DNA of 64,000 bases from Breviolum minutum Mf 1.05b.01 (GCA_000507305.1 DF240515.1:1-64000), one strand, 5' to 3'; positions 34,556 to 46,689 are shown, counted from the first letter of the stretch. A program made the numbers and translations. Notes: generated by a model not told the origin, from the sequence alone.

Positions 34556-34899
34556 CGTGGGCTACAAACTTCAGGTTCGGTGTAACCCCAAGGAATTTCA
34601 CCGCCAGCCACCACCCCACCACCTCCACTTTGAAGTCATTTTGCATCACCTGGCGACGAATCTCCGCCTAAGTGTTTTTTCACAGCGGAGTGTTGGAGGT
34701 GAAAACTCGAGAAGGTGGATGGGGGGGAAAAGCTTCGGAAACAGAACTTCAAAAGGAAACGTGTTTTTGGCACACAAACAGAAACAAACAGAAACAAGTT
34801 GTGGACACATCTTCCGAACATCTTTGGGAGTGACTTTTTTTGGTGTGACCATTGGTGGATGCCGAAATCATAAGATTCCCATAGAAAACAAAACAACAC

Positions 34900-35016
34900 T
34901 TTTTTGGTGGCGACCTTACCATACCTCACACCATTATCGAATCAGCGATCTGAGATGGTCCAACGAAGCGCCGGAGGCAAAACTCGCGATCTTCCTCGCG
35001 GGAGAAGACCACTAGC
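34900..35016 (+). CDS. Candidate exon upstream of an acidic repeat tract
   Basis: Plus-strand open segment encoding ISDLRWSNEAPEAKLAIFLA and a short tail before TAG. Another plus frame carries PRPELLAELEDEDLL into the following repeat. Frame uncertain, function unknown. Confidence 0.3.
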
Positions 35017-35084
35017 GCCTCGCCACAACTCACTAAACCATCCAAGACCTGAGCTTCTTGCGGAGTTGGAGGATGAGGATCTGT

Positions 35085-35390
<306 letters not shown>

Positions 35391-35505
35391 TATCCCACAC
35401 AGGTGGCGAACATGGTCGGATAGTTACACCATGTTACTGTACACCAACTAGCATATATCACAAATTTATTGAACAAAAACATATATTATATTCAATCCAA
35501 ATAGA

Positions 35506-35613
35506 TATGGGTGTTTCCTTAAATGGTGGCACCCCCAAAACACCCCAAAATGATCATTTCTAGTAGGAAAACCAATGGTTGTTGGGTACCCCCATTTTAG
35601 GAAACACCCATAT
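35506..35613. mobile_element. MITE-like element, family E
   Basis: ATGGGTGTTTCCTTAAATGG and CATTTTAGGAAACACCCAT are inverted copies. Copies also at 39256, 41694 and 63855. Confidence 0.75.
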
Positions 35614-35732
35614 GTACGTGGTGTCATAAATTTGATCGCAACTTGCAACGCATATGGTTGCGTTCCATGGGCATCCGATGGACATCTTCAAAAGGACCGG
35701 CGGAAAGTCCTATAGACAAAGCCCACCTTTGT

Positions 35733-35829
35733 CTAGTTGGTGGTTTCAACCCCTTTGAAAAATATTACCCAAAATGGGAATCTTCCCTAAATAGGGGTGA
35801 AAATAAAACTATTTGAAACCACCACCTAG
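35733..35829. mobile_element. Family A element
   Basis: CTAGTTGGTGGTTTCAACCC to TTGAAACCACCACCTAG. CCACCTTTG occurs on both sides, possibly a longer flanking repeat. Confidence 0.85.
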
Positions 35830-35839
35830 CCACCTTTGC

Positions 35840-37800
35840 TTATTTCTTCCTTCCCTTTGGTTTGTCATGCCATACTTTGAATAAAAAGGGCTCGCATCCT
35901 TTGAAAGTGGTAAAATCATCATCTCAAGCGTCCCCAATTTGCAACACTTGAGAAAATGATTATATACAATAAAATTACCTCAAAACCGTTCGTTTCTGTT
36001 CCTCCCCTCAACATTTGGGACTTCCATACATCGATCATACACCATTCAGTTACCCCCACCACCCATTATCTCGAACACACAAAAAACACATCAAAAACCT
36101 TCCAGCCAAAGTCACATAGCCATCCTGACTTTCTCCAAAGGATTCACGCAACTCGGACAACTCGGCAGGGTAAACACCCAAGTTGGCATCCGCCTGAAAA
36201 AGCCGTGAGGTTTGGAGGTCACGGAGAGGGTCCGGGGTCCCGGTAGTCCGTAGCCCAACATTTCACAGCATTGACTAGGTATAAATGATGGGTTATGTAT
36301 ATATATATACACACTGATTATTACTCATGTTGCATCATATTCATCTCTCCCAAACAGATTCTGAGATATATGGATAGAACTGGATGTATGGAGCATCCAA
36401 GCAGCCAGCCTGCTCCACTGCACGATGAACGCGATCTTCTATGAACTCCAATTCTTCCGCCAAATCGTAGGCAATTGACACCTCAAAAACCAGGTCATGC
36501 ATGAGGCGATCCAAACATGCAGTGATTTTTTATCGCTGCTCACACATTTACAAGTATACAGATCAATAATAGAAATAGATAGAAATATGATTCTCTGGAC
36601 TTACAAAAACTCGAAAAACTGAATCAATCCTTGCATCTTGCCAACCCCAAAAAATAAATTGTTGTCTATATTGCATGGTTTGCATGGTTTGACACATTCT
36701 TTCAATCCCAAAAAGACGTCGTGCAAAGTCACTACTTTTGGTGAAAACCAACATCACACAACAGCAAAAGAGATAGCAATGTCTCCAGACTCAAAAAGGT
36801 TCATAGATGTCTCAAAATACTATCCTCTATCATCAAAGTTGTATCCGCATCATGAAGTGATATATCTATTACATGGGTTCCAAATGCGAGGATTTATGAC
36901 TTTTCACCATGCTAAATAAAATTCAATTACAGTAACAACAGCAGCAACCACAACACACTGATAGACACCCAGCTTGTCCAAGCAACGCCCTCAATCTCAA
37001 AGCCCAAGATGGATTCGAAGAAGGCCTTCACCTACACGATGAAATTTTGGCGAGTTGCGAGTCGTTTCGATTTCTTTCGGCCCACAGAAGATCTCTTACA
37101 GGGTATTCAAAGTGTATGCAAATGTATATGAGATAAGCTTGCAAATTGGGAAAATCAAAAAACATAAGGTTTGAATTAATCTCCAAAAAAACTTGAGAAG
37201 TATCATCTTTGTCTACGTGAGTTACAAGCTGACAAGCTTACTGATCACTAGAAACAGGATTTTATCATCACCCAACACAATATCGTTTGAAAATGGTCTT
37301 CACTCAGTCGGATAATCCTGCTTTTGAGGCATGCCACCTTCACAAAAATGACCTGTGTTAGACACACGGTCAGTCTAAAAGGTCAATGATTAAATACAAT
37401 TTGTATATATTACACGCGTTACACTACATACTCATACACCAACAAAAAAAAGGTATCTTCTATATATTTCTATATACCCACAACCCCATCATAGTCCAAA
37501 TCGTACTTTGCCTTCCCTTGCAAGGTCACAACTCAACTCCACCCGTCGGTGGACGCCTCGTGAGGAGTTCTTGCGGACCTCAGGTTTGCAACGAAGGTTT
37601 GGGTAGGATTCCGGATGATTTTGGAAAGGTAGTGATAGTTGGGATGAACAAACATATAAGTTGACAAACGGTTCATACTCACCTATATAAGCTGTATGGA
37701 TACGGCTTATGTACGGAAAAATCCACCCACCAAAATAGCCGAACATATGGTTCAGGAAACCCTCCAATTTAGGTACCTGGAAAAAAACTGCTGTTGTGTA
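35840..37800. other. No confident gene
   Basis: Short open segments in all frames and no element copies recognised. Sequence composition is similar to the surrounding non-coding DNA. Confidence 0.4.
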
Positions 37801-37811
37801 ACAACTTCATC

Positions 37812-38084
37812 TCACTTCATCGATTCATGGATTTTTGTGGGGACGATCCCACCATAATAAAACCTGAGTTTGATATATGAGAAAAGGATAGAAAAGGCCT
37901 GTTCCCCCAAAAAAATGGAGCAAAAGAAAAAATCCCTTCGTAAAAACTTAAAAAGGAAAACATGTCCCGAAATCAGGAGTTCAGAGGAAGTTGATTTCTG
38001 TTTCGTGTCATACCCTTGGGACGCGAGTTGCCAGTCAGTCACCATGTCAGGTTCGGGCATCCCAACCTGGACCTCTATCCCCAA
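37812..38084 (-). CDS. Candidate exon, strand uncertain
   Basis: Minus-strand open segment whose first 28 codons are 69% purine at position 1 (EVQVGMPEPDMVTDWQLASQ). The plus strand is also protein-like here. It may be a downstream exon of the minus-strand gene at 39.3-38.2 kb if the TAG there is not a stop. Confidence 0.3.
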   Translation of the reverse strand: MGIEVQVGMPEPDMVTDWQLASQGYDTKQKSTSSELLISGHVFLFKFLRRDFFFCSIFLGEQAFSILFSYIKLRFYYGGIVPTKIHESMK

Positions 38085-38252
38085 GTCATAACAGCCAACC
38101 CTTGCAGGATGTGCCCCGAGCCGATCCTTGTAAAAGGACGTTATAACTTATAACCGCCCCTATAAATGGCCGAAAATAAATAGGCAACTTAGGATTATTT
38201 CACCCGAATTTGAAGTGGAGTTATATATATATATATATTTTTGTCACCCTAC

Positions 38253-39252
38253 CTAAAACTGCTTTTCAAACGGCCCATCCTTGTAGCAACCAACCACGGT
38301 AGAGAACCCCCTGTGGATTTTTTTTTTGGCGAATTTTTGGGCTCCCCCGACTTTGGAAAGCCTTCTGCCAGCAGGGCATAGTCTGTGAGATGTGGAACCT
38401 TCGTCTGCGACTCCCACGATGATGGAGGTTTTCCAAACGATTTTGTCAACAAGAACATGGTGGAAACAGTGGTTCAACATGGATGTGGTTGGTTTATTGA
38501 TCTGCAAGACTGGGTAGTTGTCTTATGTGTAAATGTAAGAAAATTGAGTGTCTTGGAGTCTTGGCAATGCATTTTCTAAAAAACACTTGATGCTATGCTA
38601 TGCATCAAAAATCCGGAAGGTTTTTTGGGTGGTCAAAGCATAACTCAAAGCGAAACAAATTGAATATCTTGAATGACCACCCTAACTGTAGAGCTGGTTT
38701 CTCCAAAAATTAGGTGAAAATTCCAAACCCCGAAATGGATCCAAATATCCCGATTCTTTTTGTAGCAAAGACATCGTTAACTCATGGGATTTTTGGGGCC
38801 CCTTAAAATCCCATACCATGGGACTGGTACGTATATTTACCTACATGAGCCAACCTACATGACTGGTTGATTTCTATGGTTTCCATGTCAGGTAGCTATA
38901 CAATCGTCCCATGGATGCGTCATGGAAGCTGGTTTTTTCAGATGCATCTCGGATAGCTTCCAGCTGTGACAAACCCAACTTCCAATCCCCCTTGGATGAC
39001 CCGATGACCTGGTACAGGGGTAGTTTGGGGTCTTCCATCTTGGAAGGACACACAGGTGTCAACAGATACACTCTGACACTACCAGTTTGCCCCTGAAAAT
39101 AAGCCGGGCCACAACAAGGAAACGAGTAATTGTTCCAAGCATCTATTTTCAGGTGCGATGTTTGTTAGTTTTGGGGAGGGTACTGGATGTACTGGTCCCT
39201 TTGCTGGTTTCAGGTATGACAGTTACAAATGACTTTGTGAATATCTGAAGGA
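38253..39252 (-). CDS. 3' end of a spliced gene, unknown protein (3 exons)
   Basis: Minus-strand exons 39252-39184, 39038-38919 and 38501-38253. The last one is 83 codons, begins after CAGTCTTGCAG, is 68% purine at codon position 1 and ends TAG; the peptide includes FHHVLVDKIVWKTSIIVGVA and FAKKKIHRGFSTVVGCYKDG. Exon 39038-38919 (acceptor TGTCCTTCCAAG; SKGDWKLGLSQLEAIRDASE) joins it in phase 0 across an intron that contains a D element and would start at a GC donor. Exon 39252-39184 lies exactly between an E element and a B element. The TAG is directly followed by GTAGGG, a possible donor. Domain unknown. Confidence 0.6.
38812..38928. mobile_element. Family D element, degraded
   Basis: CCATGGGACTGGTACGTATA and CAATCGTCCCATGGATGCGT flank the TTTACCTACATG core. 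Lies in an intron of the minus-strand gene. Confidence 0.6.
39067..39182. mobile_element. Family B element
   Basis: TA-flanked; clear right terminus GTTTGTTAGTTTTGGGGAGG, worn left terminus ACTCTGACACTACCAG. Confidence 0.65.
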
Positions 39253-39255
39253 CTA

Positions 39256-39361
39256 TAAGGGTGTTTCCAAAAATAGGGGTACCCCAAAATGGATGGTTTA
39301 TAATGGAAAACCCTGTTAAAATGGATGATTTGGGGGTACCACTATTTTCGGAAACATCCAC
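39256..39361. mobile_element. Family E element
   Basis: GGGTGTTTCCAAAAATAGGG to CCACTATTTTCGGAAACATCC with the interior CCCCAAAATGGATGGTTT. Confidence 0.85.
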
Positions 39362-39488
39362 AACTGTATAGGACAAAAAGTCCACATCTTTATGGATCTA
39401 ACGGTGAGGGAGATCCGGAAACACCGATCCTTTCAGCTCACACGGATCCGCAGGAACAGGTCAACCATCACATTCCCTAGGCATCCAG

Positions 39489-39725
39489 TCATATTCTCAG
39501 CTGATGATTGGGGTGTCCAATCACCTCCGAAAACGCAAGGTACTTAGGTTCCATTACCATTCTCAGAAGGTGAGCCAGGATCCCTAGGGATTGATCTCTT
39601 AAATATTTTGTTGGCAAATTTGATTGGAGAATCCCATCTACTGAACGACAAAAAAATAAATTACTACTGTAGGTTGTGGTTTTGAATCCAATTGAGAAAA
39701 TAGGATCAGATTCGGATTGGGTCAT
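39489..39725 (-). CDS. Candidate exon (5' part of segment)
   Basis: Minus-strand open segment with LFFCRSVDGILQSNLPTKYL. Its 3' part overlaps an H-type element at 39505-39590, so coding is likely only above about 39600. Confidence 0.3.
   Translation of the reverse strand: MTQSESDPIFSIGFKTTTYSSNLFFCRSVDGILQSNLPTKYLRDQSLGILAHLLRMVMEPKYLAFSEVIGHPNHQLRI
39505..39590. mobile_element. Inverted-repeat element, family H (partial)
   Basis: Matches the copy at 57548 in opposite orientation: GTGTCCAATCACCTCC and GAGCCAGGATCCCTAGGG, with the shared AGGTTCCATTACCATTCTCA. Confidence 0.55.
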
Positions 39726-39962
39726 CTCTAGAAAGTAATGAGGGATAAAACAGAAAGAACAACAAATCTGTGTGCATATCTACATGCAGTATCAAAAAAC
39801 AAGTTAGTACTGAGATAAATACATATAAATATATATATATACAAACAAACAAATATACAGTGTATATATACATATTACAGTATGTTTTTTAAAGTAAACC
39901 AACACACATTCACACATGGACTAACTTTTCATCCTCCCATCTCTTCACCAGCCCCAATTCAC

Positions 39963-41650
39963 AGCAATTCTTGCGGCCTCTTCATATTCCGCGCGTGCAG
40001 CACGCCCTTGGGTGAAGAGCCATCGTACCGTGGCGACGAAGCAAAAGACCTTCAGCTGTGTAGAGGTCTGGGTTGTGGGCCCATCGTTGAAAGATATGAT
40101 TATTATAGTATCTATAAATATATATGTATACATATTACAGTAGGAATCTATATTCAAAAATATAAAAACGAATTATAGTATCCATTGGCGATTTAAATAT
40201 AGGTGATTGATATCTAGTAGGTGATTTGTGTCATATTATAGGTTATGTGTATCATATATGCGAGTGTAATCTATGTACATTACAATCGATTTTAAATGAT
40301 TCAATCCCACAGTGAGAGCACCAACATATTGTACCCAGGTTGGGATATTTGCTTAATGACCCATCATGGGAATTTCACCAAGACTCAAAGAACCAATGTT
40401 TGATTCTCACCTCAGAAACATCACCTACACTTGATACAGCAATGTAGAAAAAGTACCCCCAGCCCTGAATATTTGGGAATGGGCGAACCATCGCATGTGT
40501 GCGAATCATGGCAACCCTTAGGATTGCCCCACTTTCCTCGGCATCCAGTTCCCCAGGAAGACTCCCTTCCGTTGGTTGAAAAAACCGCTTGAGGCTCCAC
40601 ACAAATAGGGCCACCACATGCAGCTCCTGCGCCAATCCTGGGGAGATGAGTTTCTTGGATCTAAATCAATGAGAGATGCAAGCAAAACATGATATCGTCG
40701 TTATTGGGTATTGTTGATTTTATAATGAGATTCTTTGTATGTGCCTACATGTATGTTGTTGATGTTATAGTGGATGTGATATGGTATCTTCTACATGAGA
40801 AATGTTTTTCTTTTCTGGTTGTGTGAAACCCAACACAACATCTACATGTTTTTGCTCCACTTGTCCGTTGGGATATAGAAATGTTCTGGGTAGTACACAT
40901 GGGAATGCTCACAAATAGGGTCGGTCCCAAATTGTATATATAGATCATACGAATACCATGGAACACCCAATAGTGAATTGGTGGTTGTTGGCGGTTTGCA
41001 ATCGTGGGATCCTAGGATCAGAATATCCCCATTTCGCCAAACCCTTCTACATTTTTGGTCACCTTAGCATGTCAAAAAAATGATCTGGATCCTCTAAAGG
41101 TCTCTGAATATCTACAATTTTACATGAATAGCTGAACTAGTTGGTGATTTCAACCCATTTGGTAGGGGTGAAAAAATATAAAACACATGTGAAACCACCA
41201 CCCAGTAAAAGATAATCTGGCTAGTTTGCCACAATTCTCAGCAACAAAGGTCTTCTTTAACCCAAACAGGTCCTTTTTCAGACTGGGCATTCACACCAAG
41301 CTTTTTTGGAGGAATCAAACTGGGCAAAAACGCGCTTTCTTTCGTCAAATGCGGCAGCAAAAAACCTGGCTGCTGGCAGCAAGATGGTCAATATGAAGCT
41401 TTATAGCTGCTGGCAAAAAAAAAATCATTAAAAAAACTACAAGAAAACAAACACATCATTAGAAACACTACAGCCCGAAAATCCAACATAGATAATTACC
41501 AAACATGGTCATTTTTATTAAGGGGGGTATATACCTTTTCCAAACCATCTTTTTGGGTAATCCATGTGAGTTTTTCGGGGGAAAACCTACCCTCTTCAAA
41601 GTCCGAGCCAGCAATACCAACTGCTGACAGCGCAATGAGGAAGAAACCTG
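39963..41650 (-). CDS. Spliced gene, predicted membrane protein, unknown family
   Basis: Minus-strand exons 41650-41591 (GFFLIALSAVGIAGSDFEEG; donor GAGG|GTAGGT), 41365-about 41288 (AAFDERKRVFAQFDSSKKAW), 40637-40411 and 40055-39963. The last two are the best in the window: acceptor CTCATCTCCCCAG, donor GAG|GTGAGA, acceptor CCTCTACACAG, donor GCT|GTGAAT, with an exact phase-0 join. Exon 40637-40411 encodes LHVVALFVWSLKRFF, an acidic loop (GELDAEESG) and a hydrophobic GWGYFFYIAVSSVGDV. Exon 40055-39963 encodes LKVFCFVATVRWLFTQGRAA, then a charged segment. Several hydrophobic spans suggest a polytopic membrane protein. The region 41288-40967 between them can be read in frame only across TGA/TAA/TAG codons. 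An A element (41137) and a B' element (41471) sit in introns. Confidence 0.65.
41137..41205. mobile_element. Family A element with internal deletion
   Basis: CTAGTTGGTGATTTCAACCC to TGTGAAACCACCACCCAG; about 35 bp shorter than other copies. Confidence 0.75.
41471..41592. mobile_element. Family B' element at an exon edge
   Basis: GCCCGAAAATCCAACATAG and CCATGTGAGTTTTTCGGGGG. On the minus strand it begins at the GAGG|GTAGGT donor of exon 41650-41591. Confidence 0.65.
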
Positions 41651-41693
41651 CTGACATCGACAAGGATGATCCAAATGAGATGATGTAGCGATA

Positions 41694-41806
41694 TATAGGT
41701 GTTTCCAAAAAGAGGGGTACCCCAAAATGGATGGTTTATAATGGAAAGCCTTATTAAAATGGATGATTTGGGGGGGGTATCCCTATTTTTTGGAAACATC
41801 CATATA
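41694..41806. mobile_element. Family E element
   Basis: TATAGGTGTTTCCAAAAAGA to TTTTTTGGAAACATCCATAT with the CCCCAAAATGGATGGTTTAT interior shared with other copies. Confidence 0.85.
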
Positions 41807-42026
41807 GTTAAACGTGTGGCTGTTTCTTTTTTGATGGGACCGCCTCCTAAGACTAATCAGAATCCGGGCATTCACAACCGAACAGCTAGAAACAGTTTGT
41901 GGGTGGAAAAAAATGTCTTGTACACAAGGTGAAGGCCTCTCCAACAAAAACATGCTGAGTTTCCGTGCTGAGGAGTACCTGCCGAGTCTCACGGCGTTTC
42001 GGCAACAAACATGTGGCTTGAGGAAC

Positions 42027-42027
<1 letters not shown>

Positions 42028-42058
<31 letters not shown>
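42028..42058. repeat. (GTT)n microsatellite
   Basis: About ten GTT units. Confidence 0.9.
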
Positions 42059-42178
42059 CAACCCCAAACAAAAAACATTCTGCTCCTCAGTTTCAAGGTT
42101 TCATCCTCTTTCTTCTTCTCCTCCCCCCAAACAAAACGACGTCACCATCGTTGCAGTTAATCAAACACTTCTCTAGAT

Positions 42179-42282
42179 CTGGCTGGTGGTTTGGACCCAT
42201 TTGAAAATTTATATAGTCCAATTGGATCATTTCCCCAAGGATCGGGGTGAAAATAGAAGATGTTTGAGTTGCCACCACCTGG
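42179..42282. mobile_element. Family A element
   Basis: CTGGCTGGTGGTTTGGACCC to TTTGAGTTGCCACCACCTGG. Confidence 0.8.
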
Positions 42283-42781
42283 TTTATAACTTCATATTCA
42301 ACAAATCAAGCACCTGTAAGGCACCCTTAAGGCACCACCTTATCCGTTTTGAATGCCCTCCAACCCTCCAAACCTGAAAGGCCACGTGCCGGAAGTAGAG
42401 GGCCAAACCCAGACCCGAGATGTTCTCCCTGGTGCTTCGTGGTCTTTGGCCGTGGGGATTTTTTTATGTTGCGTCTTTGAAGTTGTTTTGTTGTTGCCAA
42501 AAAATCTCTACTTGGCTGAATTTCACTCAACAAAAAGATATGTGTGTATGTGATGATTTAAATACTGTGTATATATATATATATATGTGTAATGTAAATA
42601 TATATATATATAAGTGTTTACTTGAGTATACACACAGGTAGTGTTATTTTTGCGCGGATATGTGGGGCCAGAATGGAATGAAACAAAATAGAAAAAACCT
42701 GGGTGTAATAATCCAAAGTGTGGCAAAACAGCTTGAAAGAAACCAGGTTTCGGACAAGTGAGTTTGGAGCTAATGGCCCCG

Positions 42782-42868
42782 CAAGTTGGTGGTTGAACCA
42801 ACCCATTTAAAAAATATGCTCATCTAATTGGATCGTTTCCCTAGGGATCGGGTTGAACATTAAAAATC
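42782..42868. mobile_element. Family A element, right end lost
   Basis: AGTTGGTGGTTGAACCAACC and the CATCTAATTGGATCGTTTCC core. Ends after GGTTGAACATTAAAAAT. Confidence 0.65.
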
Positions 42869-43415
42869 CAGCACTCCTTCCCTGTATTTTATAAGTACCA
42901 ACAGTAAGGTCCCGGGGACATCTCCAAGCAGGTTACCCATTTAAGCCACTGAAAAAAACATGAATGCCCGATACTGGTTAGCTCATTCGACGAAGCCCTG
43001 TTGCAAAGCAGTGTAGTCCCTTGTCAGAATATGTTTAAACAAACATGTATATGTATATATACATTATATATACATTAGAATCGTGATTATTGTAATCATT
43101 CCGATTATTTACATATCATATCATCTTAATCATATGATGTGTATCACTCTGCTATCGAATGTACACAATATATTATATATTTAATATATAACATATTATG
43201 ACACAATGAGTTGCACAATATTTCTCTCCATATCTTCATATCAGCTTTGGCCTTTGGACGTTGGTGCTAAAGGAGAAGAACCTCGACTTCATCGGAACAT
43301 CGGCAGTCGATAAAGAATAAGGGAGGTGCGGGCAGGTATGGCTTAAACTCGCATCATTCCACAAGCTGAATTACCTTTTTTTCGATCATTTCAAAGAATC
43401 TTTCCATAAGCCTAA

Positions 43416-43528
43416 CTAGTTGGTGGTTGAACCAAACCCTTCGAAAAATATGCTCGTCAAAATGGGTTCATCTTCCCCAAATTTCGGGATGAACATATTT
43501 TAAGCAAAAAAATGAAACCACCACCTAG
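43416..43528. mobile_element. Family A element
   Basis: CTAGTTGGTGGTTGAACCAA to ATGAAACCACCACCTAG, with 4-bp target duplication CTAA. Confidence 0.85.
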
Positions 43529-43812
43529 CTAAGCCTTCCCATCTCCAGCGGTATACCATCCTAAATTATCCGTCCATCATCTTCATAGCGCAATTTTTTG
43601 ATTCCTGATGGGCAACAAATCGAAGCCTTCCCAAATCCAAAATAAATTTGTTGGGAGTTCAAAAAAGGTCAGATGCCCCAAACGAACGTTGAGAGTTGAG
43701 TATACACCACATCCGCGAAAAAAGCAAATTGAGGTGAAGAGCCTTGATACAATTTGAATATGAAACAAAAACCTATTCGAAATGGATAGACATGCATGTG
43801 ATGTTACCATAA

Positions 43813-43916
43813 GAATCCAGACCCCTCCCAAAATTCGTAGGATTAATGGTCGAAACATCCCACCCCAGAATTATATTGGAAATCCCGATTCTTAGGACAT
43901 ATCTGGATCCTTAGGG
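43813..43916. mobile_element. Family K element, second copy
   Basis: AATCCAGACCCCTCCCAAAA to ACATATCTGGATCCTTAGGG, closely matching 13105-13226. Confidence 0.65.
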
Positions 43917-43983
43917 TTATGTTTGATTTCATGTATGTTCAAGTAGTTGTGATGCATTATCCATATGATTTTAACAACTGTCT

Positions 43984-44009
43984 TGCAGGGTTTCTTCCAT
44001 CAACAGTAT
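43984..44009. mobile_element. Family C right-tip fragment
   Basis: GCAGGGTTTCTTCCATCAAC followed by AGTA. Confidence 0.6.
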
Positions 44010-45187
44010 CGTCTGGCCGTGAATACTGAACCCCACAAGCAAACAAAAACCAGGGACCAACCAAACATGAATTGAATGAATTGAATGATGTGCTCGCCTT
44101 TCAATCCATCAATGGTGATCTGTAACTCTCTATATGTATATATACAGTATAGATGTGGTGTGACGCCGTTGGAATTCATAGCTCTGCAAATGGAAATAGA
44201 GTGCCATCTATTATAAAGTATGGTCACACATAAGAGGATAGAATCCAGGACTTACAATGATTCTTTTCTACTTGCCTGATCCCTGGCATAGCTCCTAGAT
44301 TCTTAGATAGTTAGCTCAGTCGCAAATGCAACCACCAAGCCATATAAGGAAGTTTTCCTGCATGCATATCATTGGCATATCCAAGGTCACCCTTAAAAGT
44401 ACCCCGTGGTTCCTTAAGAAGCATCCACTTTATGTGTCCAGGTGATCTGCTGGGGCTTCCCGCGTATTCCCTGGTACCTGTACAGGTCCCACCAGGCATG
44501 TTGAAGGCCGACAAAAAAGTAGGAGAAAAAAACACAATCACAATCACACCCGAAGCGGACATACATTGGGTGTGGCCTCCTCCCGGTAGCATTGGTAAAC
44601 GAAGGTTTATAGGGATTCCTTACAAACCATATAATTAATCCTGGTGGTCACTGTTACTGGGAGGGGCCACATCCAAGACATACACGCACTTTCTGTATAC
44701 ACGGGTTCTTGGATCATTACACGGCAATATCTCGTAAAGTACAATCACATTCAAGGGAGCCTTTTCAAGGGTACCCAGGTGCTTCTTTGGAAAAAAACAT
44801 ATTAGAAATAACATACACTTGCCAAAGAATAACACAGCACTTGCCAAGAAGCTATCCCAAAACGAGAACTGATCTTTCAACCCCCATTCTTCGGGACGCT
44901 ATGATCTATGTTTGTTTCATGGAGGGCACAACAAACTACGTACAGGTCTTCCATATTTTTCGATCACAAGAAACTTCAAGGCGTGTTCAGCAGTTTCCAA
45001 TAATGATGACCTCCATTAACCTCTTGTTTTAGAATTGACTGGTAAAGAAAAAGCAGCGAACACCTTCCAATTTGGAGTCTGTTCATCAATGATTGGGTAC
45101 ACTAACGGCCGCCGGGTTCCCGTCAACGGAAATAGAAACCCTAATCATAATCCTTCATGCCTAGCAACGCTTCCCTCAAACCACTTT

Positions 45188-45291
45188 AGGTGGTAGTTTC
45201 AACCCACTTGGATCCAATTGGATCATTTCCCCAAGTAAGGGTGAAAATCAAAAAATATCAAAAACATAAAATATTTGAAACCACCACCCAG
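45188..45291. mobile_element. Family A element
   Basis: AGGTGGTAGTTTCAACCCAC to TTTGAAACCACCACCCAG. Confidence 0.75.
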
Positions 45292-45451
45292 CACTGCTTA
45301 GTTCCACCTTTCCATGGTCCTTACTAAGGAAACACCTACGTTACTTCCCCCCTGACTCGTCGATCGGCGTGGTTGCGCACATGATAGTTCCGCACTTTGG
45401 CGCGACGTCGGTGGGCCAAGCAATGCTCCAAAGCGCCTGCCGTGGTCACTG

Positions 45452-45594
45452 CTTGGAGGATCATCCCAGGACTTGTAAGTGGATAATAACCATGGTTAGT
45501 AAGTCCCTAAGTAGGGTTGTTCCTCTTCCAAATGGCTTAAATGCCTTATACATGGTGGTTATTAACTACTTACTAAGTGGGATGATCCTCCAAG
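45452..45594. mobile_element. Family F element, second copy
   Basis: CTTGGAGGATCATCCCAGGA and AGTGGGATGATCCTCCAAG are inverted tips. The internal GTAAGTGGATAATAACCATG and CATGGTGGTTATTAACTACT are also complementary, giving a near-complete hairpin. Confidence 0.8.
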
Positions 45595-46547
45595 TATAGC
45601 TAATGAACAAAAAAAACGGGAATCCAATCTCGTTTTCCAAGTTTCCATTTCATGGTCGAGTTCACATGTCCTATTATAAAGGTATAAGATTTCCTCTTTC
45701 CTAGTTGAATCTCCACATTTCCTCGTATAATAGAGGTAGGATTTCATCATGTATAGTTACATCAATCGAGGAGGCTTCTATTCGTCGCTCACTTGAGGGC
45801 TTTGTATTGACGAAATACATACATATTGATAGATTGAGATGGCTTGAGATGTGTAAAACATACTATCTGAATCAAACATATTTCACGAACCTGTTTTCGC
45901 ATGTGTTAGCTACATGTTTTTTCTGAAATTCCTCATGTGACGCCGCTATAATTTAGACTAAAACAAACCCAAAAGGTAGTACAAGGTGACAAAAAGTCAG
46001 GCCAAATAACTGGAAAGCACTATAGTTCATCTCAAAATGCTGTTTTCTGAGTGGACCCGGGTGATGCCAGGTTCAAACGATGCGATCAGTATTATGATGA
46101 TACTATGAATTCATGAATTACAGATCTGACTGGGCATGCAAAAGTGTTGCCAAAGTGAGATTGTATACCAGGTTCCTTCACGTCGTGACCTCGTTTGGAC
46201 CTATAAGTAATGACCTTTTCATGGCTGAAAACGTGAGGGAATCAATCCGGGTCACGACTTGAAGAAGCTGCTGGCATCATATTTAAAGAAAAAAACTAGA
46301 TTTCCCTGAAGATCCAGGGGAATTCCCTTATTCTTCACCACCGTTTGGGGGCGTCAAAAAACTCCGGTGTGAGGTTCGCCTGGAAATCCCTTCATTTGCT
46401 TTTTTTTTCCGATGAACATCTGGCTGCACCTGGACTTTTCGCTGAGCCAAGGCTTAAACATAGGAACCTCAAGTCGATGAAAGGATGAGAATTGTGAGGC
46501 TTTGGATTTCATGGAAAAATTGTTTAACAACTCCAAAAAAAACAATA

Positions 46548-46666
46548 TACCCTCCCTGAAACTACCCTCCCTGAAACTAACATAGCCTCTGAAAATAGGC
46601 CTCCCCAATAGGAAAGTAGTATTCCAACCATCCATTTTTAGGGTCTATGTTAGTTCAGGGAGCGTA
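46548..46666. mobile_element. Family B element with duplicated left terminus
   Basis: The terminus TACCCTCCCTGAAACTA occurs twice in tandem (46548 and about 46563), followed by a normal body and the right end TGTTAGTTCAGGGAGCGTA. Confidence 0.8.
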
Positions 46667-46689
46667 ACATACCTGTAGCCCCCAACAAT

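Larger units (their letters stand above)
42900..45180. other. No confident gene
   Basis: TA-rich tracts at 43030-43200 and element copies; open segments at 43583-43858 (-) overlap the K element and are not considered coding. Confidence 0.45.

Noticed and set aside
41783..42176. Asn/Gln-rich ORFs
   Set aside because: Created by the (GTT)n repeat.
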